Assembly: GCA_009602725.1 (NCBI GenBank)
Contig: WELB01000029.1
Location: 952,084 to 981,094, forward strand
Direction of reading: 5' to 3'
DNA: 29,011 nucleotides
Source: Spirogloea muscicola
Lineage: Eukaryota > Streptophyta > Zygnematophyceae > Spirogloeales > Spirogloeaceae
Made by a program: the position numbers and the translations under genes. Each line of letters opens with the position of its first letter. Positions within the stretch are counted from its first letter, which is position 1. The notes below the pieces were generated by a model. It searched no databases. It saw nothing but the letters and a program-made list of their open reading frames with translations, and had not been told where the DNA came from. Below are positions 20,207 through 29,011 of the stretch, piece after piece.

Positions 20207-23158
20207 CCCCCTCCACGTCCGCTCGGCCGAGCGAGCACCTGGCGGCGCCGCGGCTGGTCGAGCCCGACTTCTCCAGCTCCGACTGGTACTTCACGCGCGA
20301 GCACATCGAGCAGCAGTCGCCGTCCCGCAAGGACGGCATTGGCCTGTCGCGCGAGATTTACCTCCGCAAGTCCTACTGCGCCTTCCTCCAGGACCTCGGC
20401 ATGCGCCTCGGCGTGTCAGTGCTCCAAACCTCCACACCACCCCGCCGCTCCGCTCGCTGCTGTGGTCGCCCACCGAGCTTCCCTGTGCCCTGCTGCATGA
20501 TCGCCTGCCCCTTTGCCACCACTGCCTGGCGCGCACCTTGCCCAGCCATCGGCTTGTGCTCCCGCTTGTCATGCATCGACGGCGACTTGGTGCCTGACGG
20601 CCTCACCTTGGTGAACAGCTTGCCAATTGGACTTAGCATGTGGCTTGCCACTCCAAAAGTGTCCTGCTGTCGCGTCCAGCCGCCTGCTGACTGGCGGCGC
20701 CCTGGAGTCTGCGCGCCCGCCCTGCTGAGGCAGTCGCCACTTCCCCATGCTCTTCACGTCTCTTGCAGGCCGCAGATAACCATTGCTACCTCCATTGTCT
20801 TCTGCCACCGCTTCTTCCTGCGTCAGTCACACCTGAAGAACGACCGCTTTGTAAGGTCCCAAACCTCTTGTACAAAGGGGCCTCCCACCCTCATCACTTC
20901 TCGGCCTCCCTGTGCATCTCTCTCATTGACCCCGTCATCCTGCTCGTGGGCCGGAACTTGCCTCCTCCAAACACTTGTGCAGCATCTGCCCTGGACACGC
21001 TTGCAGCCAGGCTGGACAGCTGAGCAGGCAGCCGGCTTCAGACTGCCAGCAAAGATGAGACGCTGTTGGCCTCTGCTAGAGCGGAATGTTACAGAGGATG
21101 TTGGTGGCTGCCCCTGCACCTGTGCCCTGAAACCCCAACGAAATTCCATCATGTTACGCAGATGATTGCAACAATCTGCATGTTCCTGGCCGGCAAGGTG
21201 GAGGAGACCCCCAAATCTCTCAAGGACGTTATCAGAATCTCATATGAATCGCGGCACAAGAAGGACCCAGCTCAGCTGGCCCGATTTCAACAAAGAGTAA
21301 GGGCCAGGCAACCCTCATGCATTGTAGACGGCACTCAAGTGTACAAGAGGCATGAGGGCTTGCATGGTCCTATTCGGTCAACTACGGCTCTCGGCAGTGA
21401 AGACATGCAGTCTTCTTTCTTGGGATCATTCAGAATATGCCTTGCAGTGCCCAGCCTTCAGATCCACGTGCACTGTAGACTTTACTATGGCAATTCCTGC
21501 ACTCTTTGACAGTACGAAGCAGAGAAGGAACTTCTCCTGGTCGGCGAGCGTCTTGTGCTGAATACACTGGGGTTTGACCTGAACATCAACCACCCATACA
21601 AGCCGCTGGTCACGGCAATAAAGATGTATGGCGTTGCACAGCAAGCGCTCGCCCAGGTGGCCTGGAATTTTGTCAATGACGGGTAAGAACGGTGGTGGAC
21701 AGGCTGGCCTGTTCTCCCATTAAATGCCTTCACCATATAGTACACAGACCCAGTCATTGTGTTCCACGCGGTGGTACTGTGTAGTATGTCTCCATGACTT
21801 TCAAAAGTTGTGTGTGCTTGCACGACATCACTCTCACCTGTCCACTTTGATGTTGGACGTGGCTGATTGTTGGCTTCTCACGACATGGAACCTGCAGGCT
21901 GCGTACATCCTTGTGTCTCCAATTCAAGCCACACCATATATCTGCTGGGGCCATCTTTCTTGCAGCCAAGTTCTTGAAGGTCAAGCTACCATCAACAGCG
22001 GGAAGGCCCTGGTTTGAGGAGTTCCAAGTAACCCCCAGGCAGCTGGAAGGTAGGTTTGCTATTCACATTGATGCATTTACCTGGGATTGCTTGTCCTCTC
22101 TCCTCTTGGCTGTTCGCTGTAATCAGAGTCGCACGCAGGTGTGAGAATGTCAGTCAGTGACTGTGCTAATTCTGCCCTCTGAATTGCCAGCTCAGGCCAG
22201 CTCACATTTCCTGCTTTCACCTTGGACAGATGTGAGCAATCAGATGCTTGAGCTGTATGAGCAGAACAAGTCTGCACCAAATTCGCGGCAGTCAGACGAG
22301 CAGGCGGCCAGTGTAGGCACAGCCACGAGCATCGGCAGGAGGCACCAAGCTAGTGGCAGCACAGCTGTTCCGCGCAATCAACCAGCTGAGACCTGGTCTT
22401 CCAAAAAGGATGAGAGCACTGTGGAGGATGACAGGATGAGCTTGGACAGCACGGCTGATGCGATGGCTGCAACTCCTCGCTTGTCTCCGTCAGGCTCCAC
22501 TCGGTTGCAGAATGGCAGTGCCGAAGGACGGAACCACTTGGGTCCTGGCAGCCTGCAAGAGGGATTGGCGCCCCTTGGACAGGCTCAGCCAGCCACGCTT
22601 GAGCACGAATGGCGCGCCAAGCGGCTGAAACTTAAGCAGGAGAAGGAGGCGAGGGGGGAGCGTAAAGGTGGAGATCGGCAGGTCGTAGCGAGTAAGGAGG
22701 AGCTTCAGCTGGAGCTTGAGCGGGAGCTAGAGTCGGCCATGTCGCCATCTGCTACTACAACAAGGGCGCCTGCAGAGAACAGAGCAGCAATGGAGAACGG
22801 TATCCACGACTTGGCAGGCGGAGCGAGAGCTTGCAGTCCTCCTGCAAGCAATGGGGTGGGGAAGCGGGCCAGGTCGCCTGAGTCGTGCCAGGATCCCTCT
22901 CTGGTGGACAACGCTTTCAGGCAGCCAGCAGCAGCCCCACTGACATTACGAGGAGCAACTGCTCAGGCAAAGCATGACATGCGTAGCCAAGAGTTTGCTC
23001 TTCACAACGTCAGGAAGTTGGACCGGGATGAGAGTGATACAGGTCGACAGAAGTACCGGCCCTGCGAGCAAGATCGTGAGCGATCTTGGGGCAGGGAAGC
23101 GGCTCAAGACGAAGGACGAGGACATGAAGACGGCGTCAAAATCCGCCAAGACCATTGA
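20207..23158 (+). CDS. CYCT: Cyclin T (P-TEFb cyclin), 5' end unresolved
   Basis: Cyclin T pairs with CDK9-type kinases to phosphorylate the RNA polymerase II C-terminal domain and promote elongation. Exons: 20207(uncertain)-20414, 20769-20850, 21162-21296, 21513-21682, 21898-22049, 22230-23158; every junction keeps phase. Cyclin box 1 spans [57 protein letters not shown] and [14 protein letters not shown]. Cyclin box 2 includes [58 protein letters not shown] and [16 protein letters not shown] tail of about 300 residues is Ser/Glu/Arg-rich with a charged segment ([19 protein letters not shown]), as in plant cyclin T and L. The WYF...SPSRKDGI start favours cyclin T over L. Introns 20415-20768 and 20851-21161 hold nothing recognised. 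No ATG opens the frame between 20206 and the cyclin box. Confidence 0.88.
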
Positions 23159-24314
23159 GTTCGCTGTCACTGTGGCAAGCCAATGCCGCAGGCAATATGA
23201 AGAGGTCTGGGAGTAAAACTTATCAGCGTTCGGCAGGACCAGACTCGAGCCAAGCATGTGCCCGAGCTCTCTATGTGCTTTCCAGCAGCAATGGCCCCTG
23301 CTTTCATTACTGCCCCTCTGAGGCTGCCCTCTTGGTGCACCAATGTCTTGACATTCATATGCAATTGTGAGCTCCACCCTCACTCTGCTCCAGTGTCAAT
23401 CTTATTGCCACAATTCTCTCCTACTGGTCCAAGAGGCAGTGCGTCCATCAGACATGCGGCTGTGATCACCACTCCTTAGGCACGAAGGATGCAGATAAGC
23501 TGGAATGCAGATCAGCTCCAGAGGCACAGTAGCAAGACGGGAGACTGCTTCCACGAGTTGACACTCTGTTCAAACATTCTGTGACATAAAAGGTCACCAA
23601 AGCCGCAGCTTGAACAGCGCCATGCTCTTCAATCTGCAATATGGAAGGCCTCGCAATGTGACCACAAGTTGTATACGAGCAACATCAAAGCGGCAGGGGG
23701 AAGGTTCGTAATGTTGGCAGATATGGCAAGCACAAGCACACCCCTTGAGAGGACAGCGTGTCTCAACAACAGCATGGACCAAGAGGTTAGAGGTCAGCGT
23801 GGGTTCCGAACAGTACCTTGCAACATTGCTTGACGTGTCTGGTGCTAGAACCTGCCAGAGCGATTCTCACCCAGCTCTACTGCCGGTTGATGCACAGAAA
23901 AGGTGAGGAGCAGGGCGCCAACCAACCAGGATACATTTGCTGTGGCAGTAATTGCTTGTTACGAAGCTGCAAAGTCCCAGTAGGAGGAAAACCCTTCCCA
24001 CAGTCTGACCAAGACCTGCTGGCCTGTGTCGAAGGCGCTGTCTCAGCCAAGTTCAAAGTTGCAAATTCCAGGCACAGGGCCAGTTAACACCACGTCCCTT
24101 CATACCATATGTGGACCACTTGAGGCTGCATGGTGGCTCAGCCGACTTCTACACCGCGTGGGGTTCAGTGTTGCTCATGTGAGACTATGTGTGTACAGCC
24201 GAGCATTCTGCACAAGGAATCTCGCGTGCAAAGCAGCCTGCGCGGGCACCCACAAAGACTTTGTCTGCTCTTCTGCCCTCTGGCAACAGACTGCCACTTG
24301 CCCATGCCTCAAGC
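23159..24314. other. Convergent region, cyclin T and glycine-rich RNA-binding gene
   Basis: About 1.16 kb lies between two stop codons facing each other. Short open frames exist on both strands but none shows a domain, codon bias or splice-consistent extension. No fragments of the repeat family were found. It most likely contains two 3' untranslated regions. Confidence 0.5.
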
Positions 24315-25349
24315 TCAGTAACGGTCGCTGTCGTGGTCGCCTCCACTACGAGAGCCGCCACCACTGCTGGGGCGATCATAGGGGGTGGGGCGCTCGCTTC
24401 TGTAACTCCCACCTCCTCCCCCTCCGTAGCTGCCACCACCGTAACGGTCACCCCCGCCACCGCCACCGTTGTGGCGAGAGGCTCCACCGCCCCCGTAACG
24501 ATCGCTGCCTCCGCTGCCACTGCCACCACCATAGCGGTCGCCGCTGCTGCTGTAGCTGCTGCGTGAGCTGTAGCGGTCGCCTCCGCCACCGCCACTCCCG
24601 CCATACCGGTCGCCGCCACCTCCGCCACCATAGCGATCGCTGCCACCTCCGTAGCGATCGCCCCCACCACCATAAGAGCCACTGCTGTAGCGACCACCTC
24701 CGCCCCCGCTATAGCGACTGCCGCCCCCGCCACCTCCAGCAGAGGGGCACTCGCGAGCCCAGTGACCCGATTCGCCGCACTTGAAGCACTCCCCGCCACC
24801 GCCGCCGCCACGACCACCACCCCCCCCACCGCCGCCTCCATAGCCCCCGCCACCTCCTCCGCCACCATAACCACCACCGCCTCCGCCGCTCTTGGGCTGC
24901 GCCTCGTTCACTGTGATGATGCGCCCGTCCAGCTCTTTCCCGTTCATGGCCTCGATCGCGTCATCCATGCCACCCTTGTCCCCGAACGTCACGAAGCCAA
25001 AGCCCCGCGAGCGGCCCGTCTCCCGGTCTTGGATCACCTGACGGCCGACCACAGCCAGCCTCGACCGGATGTGACCACCGGGAATCGCAGCCAGCAAGCG
25101 ATGCTGCGGACCAGAGGAGCGGCTCAGCGGGACCCTCACCTTGGCATCGGTCACACCGTAAGGTTGGAACGCATCCTCCAGGGCACGGTCGTCGGTGGCC
25201 CAGGCGAGCCCTCCGACAAAGCACCGAAACTCGCCGTCGCCACCGCGACCGCCGCCTCCGCTGCCTCCGCCGCCTCCCCCACCGTCGTTGCCGCTGCCGT
25301 AATAGCCGCCGCCACCACCACCGGCGCCGCCTTCGTCACTGGCATAATA

Positions 25350-25382
<33 letters not shown>

Positions 25383-25448
25383 GTCGCCACCGCCACCGCC
25401 GCTGCCGCTCTTGACGACAGCGTCGGGCTCGTCGCCGTTGTCACCCAT
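24315..25448 (-). CDS. Glycine-rich RNA-binding protein, RRM plus CCHC zinc knuckle
   Basis: This is a predicted nuclear or cytoplasmic RNA-binding protein of the plant RZ-1/GRP type, which act in RNA processing and cold response. Exon 1 (25448-25140) encodes a Gly-rich N-terminus with two YY(A/G)S blocks and RRM strand 1 (CFVGGLAW, RNP2). Exon 2 (25037-24315) continues with VIQDRETGRSRGFGFVTF (RNP1), AMNGKELDGRIITVNEAQPK, a Gly-rich linker, a CCHC knuckle CFKCGESGHWARECP, and a long GGGDRYGG/RYSS repeat tail ending DHDSDRY. Total is 343 residues. The N-terminal Gly-rich extension before the RRM is unusual; GRPs normally begin at the RRM. The start MGDNGDEPD is chosen as the first ATG adjoining the domain; an upstream in-frame ATG at 25544 is less likely. 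The intron is 102 nt and stop-free. Confidence 0.93.
25038..25139 (-). other. In-frame 102-nt intron inside the RRM
   Basis: The donor GTGAGG follows VTDAK and the acceptor GTCAG precedes VIQDRETG. Removal gives a perfect RRM. The intron length is a multiple of three and has no stop in frame, so retention would insert 34 residues between two halves of strand 2 of the RRM. Confidence 0.85.
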
Positions 25449-25499
25449 GGTGAGGGCGGGCGGCGGGGCGGCGGAGGGGGAGGGCGGCGGGCGGGCGGG

Positions 25500-25720
25500 T
25501 TCTACCCGCGCTCCTGACCGGGTTTCGAGAAGTGAGCCCTCCAATCGGGTGGGCGCTGTGAATGAAGAAGTGGCTCACCCAACGGGGGCAAGGAAGATTT
25601 CGTGTATTTGAAACAAACGAAGGCCAAATGGCCAAGTACAAAGGCACGCACATCTTAAGACCTACATAACCTACAGTAGATTGACCCGCTCAGAAACCAC
25701 GGGTCAAAACAAGGGCTGTG
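25500..25720 (-). mobile_element. Retroelement 3' tail with LTRGF remnant
   Basis: On the minus strand, 25712-25695 reads LTRGF-stop, followed by a tail (25692-25604, with TAGGTTATGTAGGTCTTAAG). This tail is closely repeated in inverse orientation at 26740-26826. It then passes into a CCCGTTGGGTGAGCCACTTC box at 25592-25573 (reverse strand). It abuts the GRP gene's 5' flank, starting about 50-60 bases from its ATG. Confidence 0.6.
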
Positions 25721-26070
25721 AGAGCGGAGCGCCGGCGGAGCGCCTCTTTCCCTGCAGCGAGCTACTCAGACCTGATGTTGCTCACTCGTACTGAGCTTTC
25801 CTCTGCATCGTTTCTGTGTTCTGTGAGAAGAAGTGGCTCTCCCAATGGGGCCAAGGGCTGTGAGAAGCCAGCCCGAAAAGAATTGACAAGGTTCGAAGGG
25901 GCCACCCAGAAAGAACCAACAAGGTCCACAGGGCCGAGAGGGAGTCAGAGAAAAGGAAAAGCGCGCCCATAGAAAAGAGGGGCTGGACCAAGCCAGCCCA
26001 AAAAAGAATGGACAATGTCTAAAGCCAAAGCAAGAGGAGCCGGAGAAAGGACTACACTACAACATACTGC
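25721..26070. mobile_element. Nested retroelement fragments
   Basis: Positions 25725-25822 (+) encode SASFPAASYSDLMLLTR with the final GY lost by a short deletion. At 25823 the sequence switches to a minus-strand tail (GAAGTGGCTCTCCCAATGGG and a hairpin at 25856-25878). A second minus-strand tail of the second type follows at 25960-26060 (hairpin GGGCTGGACCAAGCCAGCCC). The sharp switches indicate nested or joined insertions. Confidence 0.6.
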
Positions 26071-26460
26071 AGAAAGCAAGCGCGGCCAGATTAACTGGTG
26101 GCTGGGAGAACACAGAAACGATGCAGAGGAAAGCTCAGTACCCACGAGTGAGCAACATCAGGTCTGAGTAGCTCGCTGCAGGGAAAGAGGCGCTCCGCCG
26201 AGACCCAGAGGCGGCGGCCATAGCACGGCCTGCGCGCGTATGGACGGCGTGGGCAAGGGAGCGTTGAAGCGATACGGCCAGGCGCATGCGGAAGACTTGT
26301 GCGAGCGACCCGGCGGCGTTGAAGCCGGGCATCGCCCCTGGCAGACCCGGCCGCCGGTCAATGGCCTGGCGAGCAAGCCGCTGAATGAGATCCAGCCAAA
26401 GGCTCGCCCATTGAGGATAGGGGCTGGAAAAGCCAGCCCAAAAACGAAGGAACAAAGTAA
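26071..26460 (-). mobile_element. Retroelement 3' fragment, recent copy
   Basis: On the minus strand, 26330-26135 encodes FNAAGSLAQVFRMRLAVSLQ, then RSLAHAVHTRAGRAMAAASG and LMLLTRGY-stop. It is nearly identical to 14742-14906. The GCAAGCGCGGCC terminal box at 26076 lies immediately downstream, and the intervening tail is almost entirely missing. Upstream, at about 26395-26460, lies another minus-strand tail piece with GAGGATAGGGGCTGGAAAAG. Confidence 0.65.
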
Positions 26461-26910
26461 GAGAAGGGGGCCAGGGGAGGCAGTCCGCTTGCTGCTGTCT
26501 CAGTCCTTAGCACTCCGGCTCCTTCTCCGGCTCCTCCCGGCTGAGATGGGCTTGCCAGCTGCATATCTGTCATTCCTGCGGCGACGAGCTTCGGCCTGTT
26601 TGCAGCGTGCTCAGGCTAATGCTTTGCACCAGAAAGCTGGGCGAGCTCTAGTTGGTGGGAGAAGGGCTTCGTATCTGCCCTCTAGTATTCAGGCATCGGT
26701 TAGCGAGATTTATATTTGGACCCGTGGTTACTGAGGGGGTCAATCTACTTTAGGTTATGTAGGTCTTAAGATGTGCTTCCCTTTGTACTTGGCCATTGGG
26801 CCTTCGTTTGTATCGAATACACGAAATTTTTCTTCAGACCTCCATTCCTTTGGGCTGGCCTCTCCCAGCCACCAGTTAATCTGGCCGCGCTTGCGCCGAA
26901 AGGGGGTCGA
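26461..26910 (+). mobile_element. Divergent retroelement 3' fragment
   Basis: Positions 26495-26535 are a first-type tail piece (CTGTCTCAGTCCTTAGCACT). Positions 26566-26734 encode a divergent C-terminal peptide (SACLQRAQANALHQKAGRAL, ending IYIWTRGY-stop). The tail at 26740-26826 is the inverted partner of 25604-25692. The stretch then joins GGGCTGGCCTCTCCCAGCC and the terminal box on the plus strand (26853-26893). Confidence 0.6.
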
Positions 26911-27240
26911 GAGGATGCTGCATGTGCCCCACGCAGCCAGCGCCTCACACGGGACGAGCTACAGCCAGTGTACTGGCTTGCTTTGGCCTCCCTCTCACTT
27001 CATGCGCACCGCGCGTCCTGGCGCGCCCCCTCCCGCTCGCGCCGGCGCCCTCGAGATCTGCCCTAAGCCCTGAACCCTCATCGCAACCAAGACGGTCGCT
27101 GACGGTCGCTATTCATCCGCAAATGCGAGGGAAAGGCGCGCGGTACGCATGAAGTGAAAGGGAGGCCAACCGACAGATCACACAGAAGGCCAAACCTATC
27201 AGAGCCGGCCCACCACACCGCTACCTTCAGTCCTCCGTCC
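26911..27240. mobile_element. Short internal retroelement fragments, both strands
   Basis: Positions about 26965-27030 (+) read LALASLSLHAHRASWRAP. Positions about 27190-27100 (-) contain a related sequence in a shifted frame. The same LSLHAHR phrase occurs at about 14690-14640 (-), just upstream of the nuclease-like region, so these are probably internal pieces of the same element. Similarity is by eye and short. Confidence 0.4.
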
Positions 27241-27480
27241 GCTCTAGTCTCGTGCATATAGCGGTGTGGTTCTGGATCTTGTCCATTACCATTGGGCTGG
27301 CCTTTCACAGCCCTTGCCCCCATTGGGAGAGCCACTTCTTCTTTCACAGCCACTGCCTTAATTTGGAAGACCTGTGGTTTGCTCCCCCTCTTGACGTACA
27401 TCTGTCAATGTGCTTGCCTTTGTGCTTGGCCACGCAGGCCCTTTATCTCTAAGTACACACTCCTTATTCTTGACACTACG
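27241..27480 (+). mobile_element. Retroelement 3' tail fragment
   Basis: This piece includes TTGTCCATTACCATTGGGCT, the GGGCTGGCCTTTCACAGCCC hairpin and CCCCATTGGGAGAGCCACTT. A CTTTGTGCTTGGCCACGCAG piece follows, related to the 26770-26800 and 25650-25620 tails. No coding part is attached on its left. Confidence 0.55.
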
Positions 27481-27499
27481 AGCCAACACCAAGACTTCA

Positions 27500-28280
27500 A
27501 GATGGAAGGACCCGCCGCCAAGGGCAGCAGAGCGAGCAGCCCGGCTTCAATGCCGTCAAGTCGCTTGCTCGGCTGTACAGCTTGCGCCTTGCCTCCCTGT
27601 GCACCTGGTTTGCGTCCACGCCGGGCGGCGGCCCGCGCGTCATCGCCGATGTGGTCACCACCGATAAGGTGGATCGCGCCAATCCGGGGCTCTTCTGCCT
27701 CGAGGGCTGGCCATGCAGCGGCGAACGCCGCTCGCTGCAAGGCCGCAAAGTGTGCAGACCACCCGGTTTGGGACGATTTCGTACCCTTGGCCGTGGATGT
27801 GCACGGGGCTCTCGGGTCCCAGTGGCTCGACCTGCTAGCCAGGCTTGCGAGGCGCGCTGTGACCCGCAGGCGAGGTGAGCCGGCTGACTTCAACGCCGCT
27901 GGCTCGTGGGCCCAGGTCTTTCGCATGCGTCTGTCAATCTCCCTCCAGCGGTCCGTGGCCAACGCCTTGCATCTGCGTGCTGGCCGTGCTCTCGCTGCAG
28001 CCTCTGGCTTTCATCAAGGGGATTGTTTTCTGGCAGCTAGTCTGTTGGATTTGAGGATCCTCACTGGTAGCTACTGAGTGGTCCATCCTACACCCGTTCT
28101 GACATAGCGCTTTAGGCCCCTCCGTCGTTTGGCCCCTTCGAACCTTTGTCAATTCTTTTCGGGGCTGGCTTTTCATAGCCAAGGAACCATATTGCTCATA
28201 AAATATATGTTATACAGCACCTTACCATATTGATTTCATTGCCCCCATTGGGGGAGCCACTTCTCTCTCTCCCTGCAGCT
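27500..28280 (+). pseudogene. Longest retroelement copy: nuclease-like region and C-terminus, frameshifted
   Basis: Positions about 27560-27690 read SLRLASLCTWFASTPGGGPR, then VIADVVTTDKVDRANPG. A frame change near 27690-27715 is needed to continue into HAAANAARCKAAKCADHP, then WDDFVPLAVDVHGALGSQWL. After this it stays open through FNAAGSWAQVFRMRLSISLQ and RAGRALAAASGFHQGD to LLDLRILTGSY-stop at 28077. The tail to 28280 carries the hairpin and CCCCATTGGGGGAGCCACTT, split by an AT-rich insertion at 28181-28240. It parallels the 14345-14610 (-) copy, which fixes the domain order. It is inactive as it stands. Assignment to a non-LTR retrotransposon protein is inference. Confidence 0.6.
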
Positions 28281-28520
28281 TTCCTTGGCATTTGCCGTCC
28301 ACTTGCGGGCCCCGCCTCGGCCGCTGCCTCCGGGTTCCTGTAGGCTGCTGCCTCTAGTCATCCGGATCTGCACTTGCTGACTAGCGGGTTTTGAGCTCCC
28401 TCTCGCAGACGGCACAGAGAGTAGTTTCTTGCTTTAATGAGCCTGCCAGCCCGTTCAGGCCTTGTACATTCCGTTTGGGCTGACCTCTCACAGCCACTGC
28501 CGTACATTGGAAAATCTATT
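28281..28520 (+). mobile_element. Telomere-proximal retroelement 3' fragment
   Basis: Positions about 28285-28393 give a badly decayed C-terminal peptide (SLAFAVHLRAP, then SHPDLHLLTSGF-stop) with an internal stop. Its tail contains TTGTACATTCCGTTTGGGCT and GACCTCTCACAGCCACTGCC, equivalent to the hairpin box of other copies. It is the last recognised copy before the telomere. Confidence 0.5.
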
Positions 28521-28941
28521 CTTTCTTGGAACACCCTCAAAACCAACAACAAGTATTACAATGGAGCTCTCGCCGCTTCTCAATCTGAGCTGGCCATCCA
28601 GGGTCCCCGCCCCCTTTGGATCCTTTCCAAACCTGGATACCACTTCATCAAAAACATCAAAAGCGACAGGCCTTCACACCTTGGTGTAAGCCGCTGCAAT
28701 GTGACATGTGCTGCGCCCATCGACTGTCAGCTGCAACGCGCTGCAGCGCCCAAGCCGGTTGTCACGGTCATTGTCTCCAACAGCAACCAGGGGATCATTT
28801 CTGCAAGGCGTGTGATCTCGTTGGTGGCATATGTCATCATCTCCAGCATGGCAGTACTTGCCAGTTCTAGTTCGAGACTGTATGGTACCCCAGCCTAGCA
28901 TTGAAAGCGCATGGAACACGGACCTGTGCATGGAAGGGGTC
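28521..28941. other. Subtelomeric sequence without recognised genes
   Basis: Short open frames run through this interval, the longest at 28437-28898 (+), but none shows a domain or splice support. No copies of the neighbouring repeat family are evident. It directly adjoins the telomere repeats. Confidence 0.4.
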
Positions 28942-29011
28942 ATTAGGGTTTAGGGTGTAGGGTTTCGGGTTTAGGGGTTTAGGGTTTAGGGTTTAGGGGT
29001 TTGGGGTTTAG
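28942..29011 (+). repeat. Telomere repeat, TTTAGGG type
   Basis: About nine to ten head-to-tail units of TTTAGGG and variants (TTTAGGGG, TGTAGGG, TTTCGGG, TTTGGGG) run to the window edge with the G-rich strand pointing outward. This is the plant/green-alga telomere motif. The mixed units suit the proximal, less regular part of a telomere, so the right end of the window is a chromosome end. Confidence 0.93.

Noticed and set aside
24185-24877. Long Ala/Val/Thr-rich open frames on both strands across the GRP gene
   Set aside because: They are shifted frames of the GGC/GGT-rich repeat coding region. The RRM and zinc knuckle in 24315-25448 (-) fix the real frame.
25500-28520. Naming the repeat family as the Chlorella/Coccomyxa subtelomeric LINE Zepp
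   Set aside because: The location fits, but no reverse transcriptase or poly(A) tail is visible here and I cannot compare sequences, so the name is not justified.
1-29011. tRNA, rRNA or other structured RNA genes
   Set aside because: No cloverleaf with conserved A and B boxes and no rRNA-like stretch was recognised by eye. A tRNAscan or Infernal run would be decisive.

Overview
This window is the end of a nuclear chromosome from a green plant-lineage alga, most likely a chlorophyte (inference). The right edge (28942-29011) is a plant-type TTTAGGG telomere read outward. The coding sequence is GC-rich. Genes are cut by many short GT-AG introns, usually ending in TGCAG. The recognisable proteins are plant-like: a ZFN/HUA1-type CCCH zinc-finger protein, CPSF160, Rab GDI, a plant-style cyclin T and a glycine-rich RRM plus zinc-knuckle protein. 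The spliced exon sets below were assembled by hand, checking that each junction keeps the family sequence and the codon phase.

Layout: (1) 104-933 (+), C-terminal exons of a CCCH zinc-finger protein, possibly continuing to 1995. (2) 1985-2676 (-), a MICOS subunit Mic10-like protein. (3) 2850-4560, a patchwork of repeat fragments. (4) 4651-12208 (+), a complete 21-exon CPSF160 gene (1395 codons). (5) 12556-12993 (-), an intronless eIF1A. (6) 13310-15510, a second repeat patchwork. (7) 15657-19441 (+), a complete 14-exon Rab GDP dissociation inhibitor (445 codons). (8) about 20207-23158 (+), cyclin T, with a damaged or unresolved 5' end at an ambiguous base. (9) 24315-25448 (-), the glycine-rich RNA-binding protein. 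(10) 25500-28520, a third repeat patchwork, then a short unique stretch and the telomere.

The genes are ordinary housekeeping genes, several of them for RNA metabolism: transcription elongation (cyclin T), 3'-end processing (CPSF160), RNA binding (CCCH and RRM proteins) and translation initiation (eIF1A). I see no operon-like functional linkage beyond adjacency.

The unusual content is the repeat family. At least a dozen 5'-truncated copies of the same C-terminal peptide (core RAGRALAAASG, ending LLTRGY-stop) lie on both strands. They are followed by 3' tails rich in GGGCTGGC/GCCAGCCC hairpins. Two copies extend upstream into a domain with an xDVVTT...PLAxDVHGA signature. I infer a non-LTR retrotransposon whose protein ends in a restriction-like (PD-(D/E)xK-type) nuclease region. 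All clear copies lie on the 5' (promoter) side of genes, in the two divergent intergenic regions and upstream of the last gene before the telomere. None was seen in the convergent intergenic regions or in introns.
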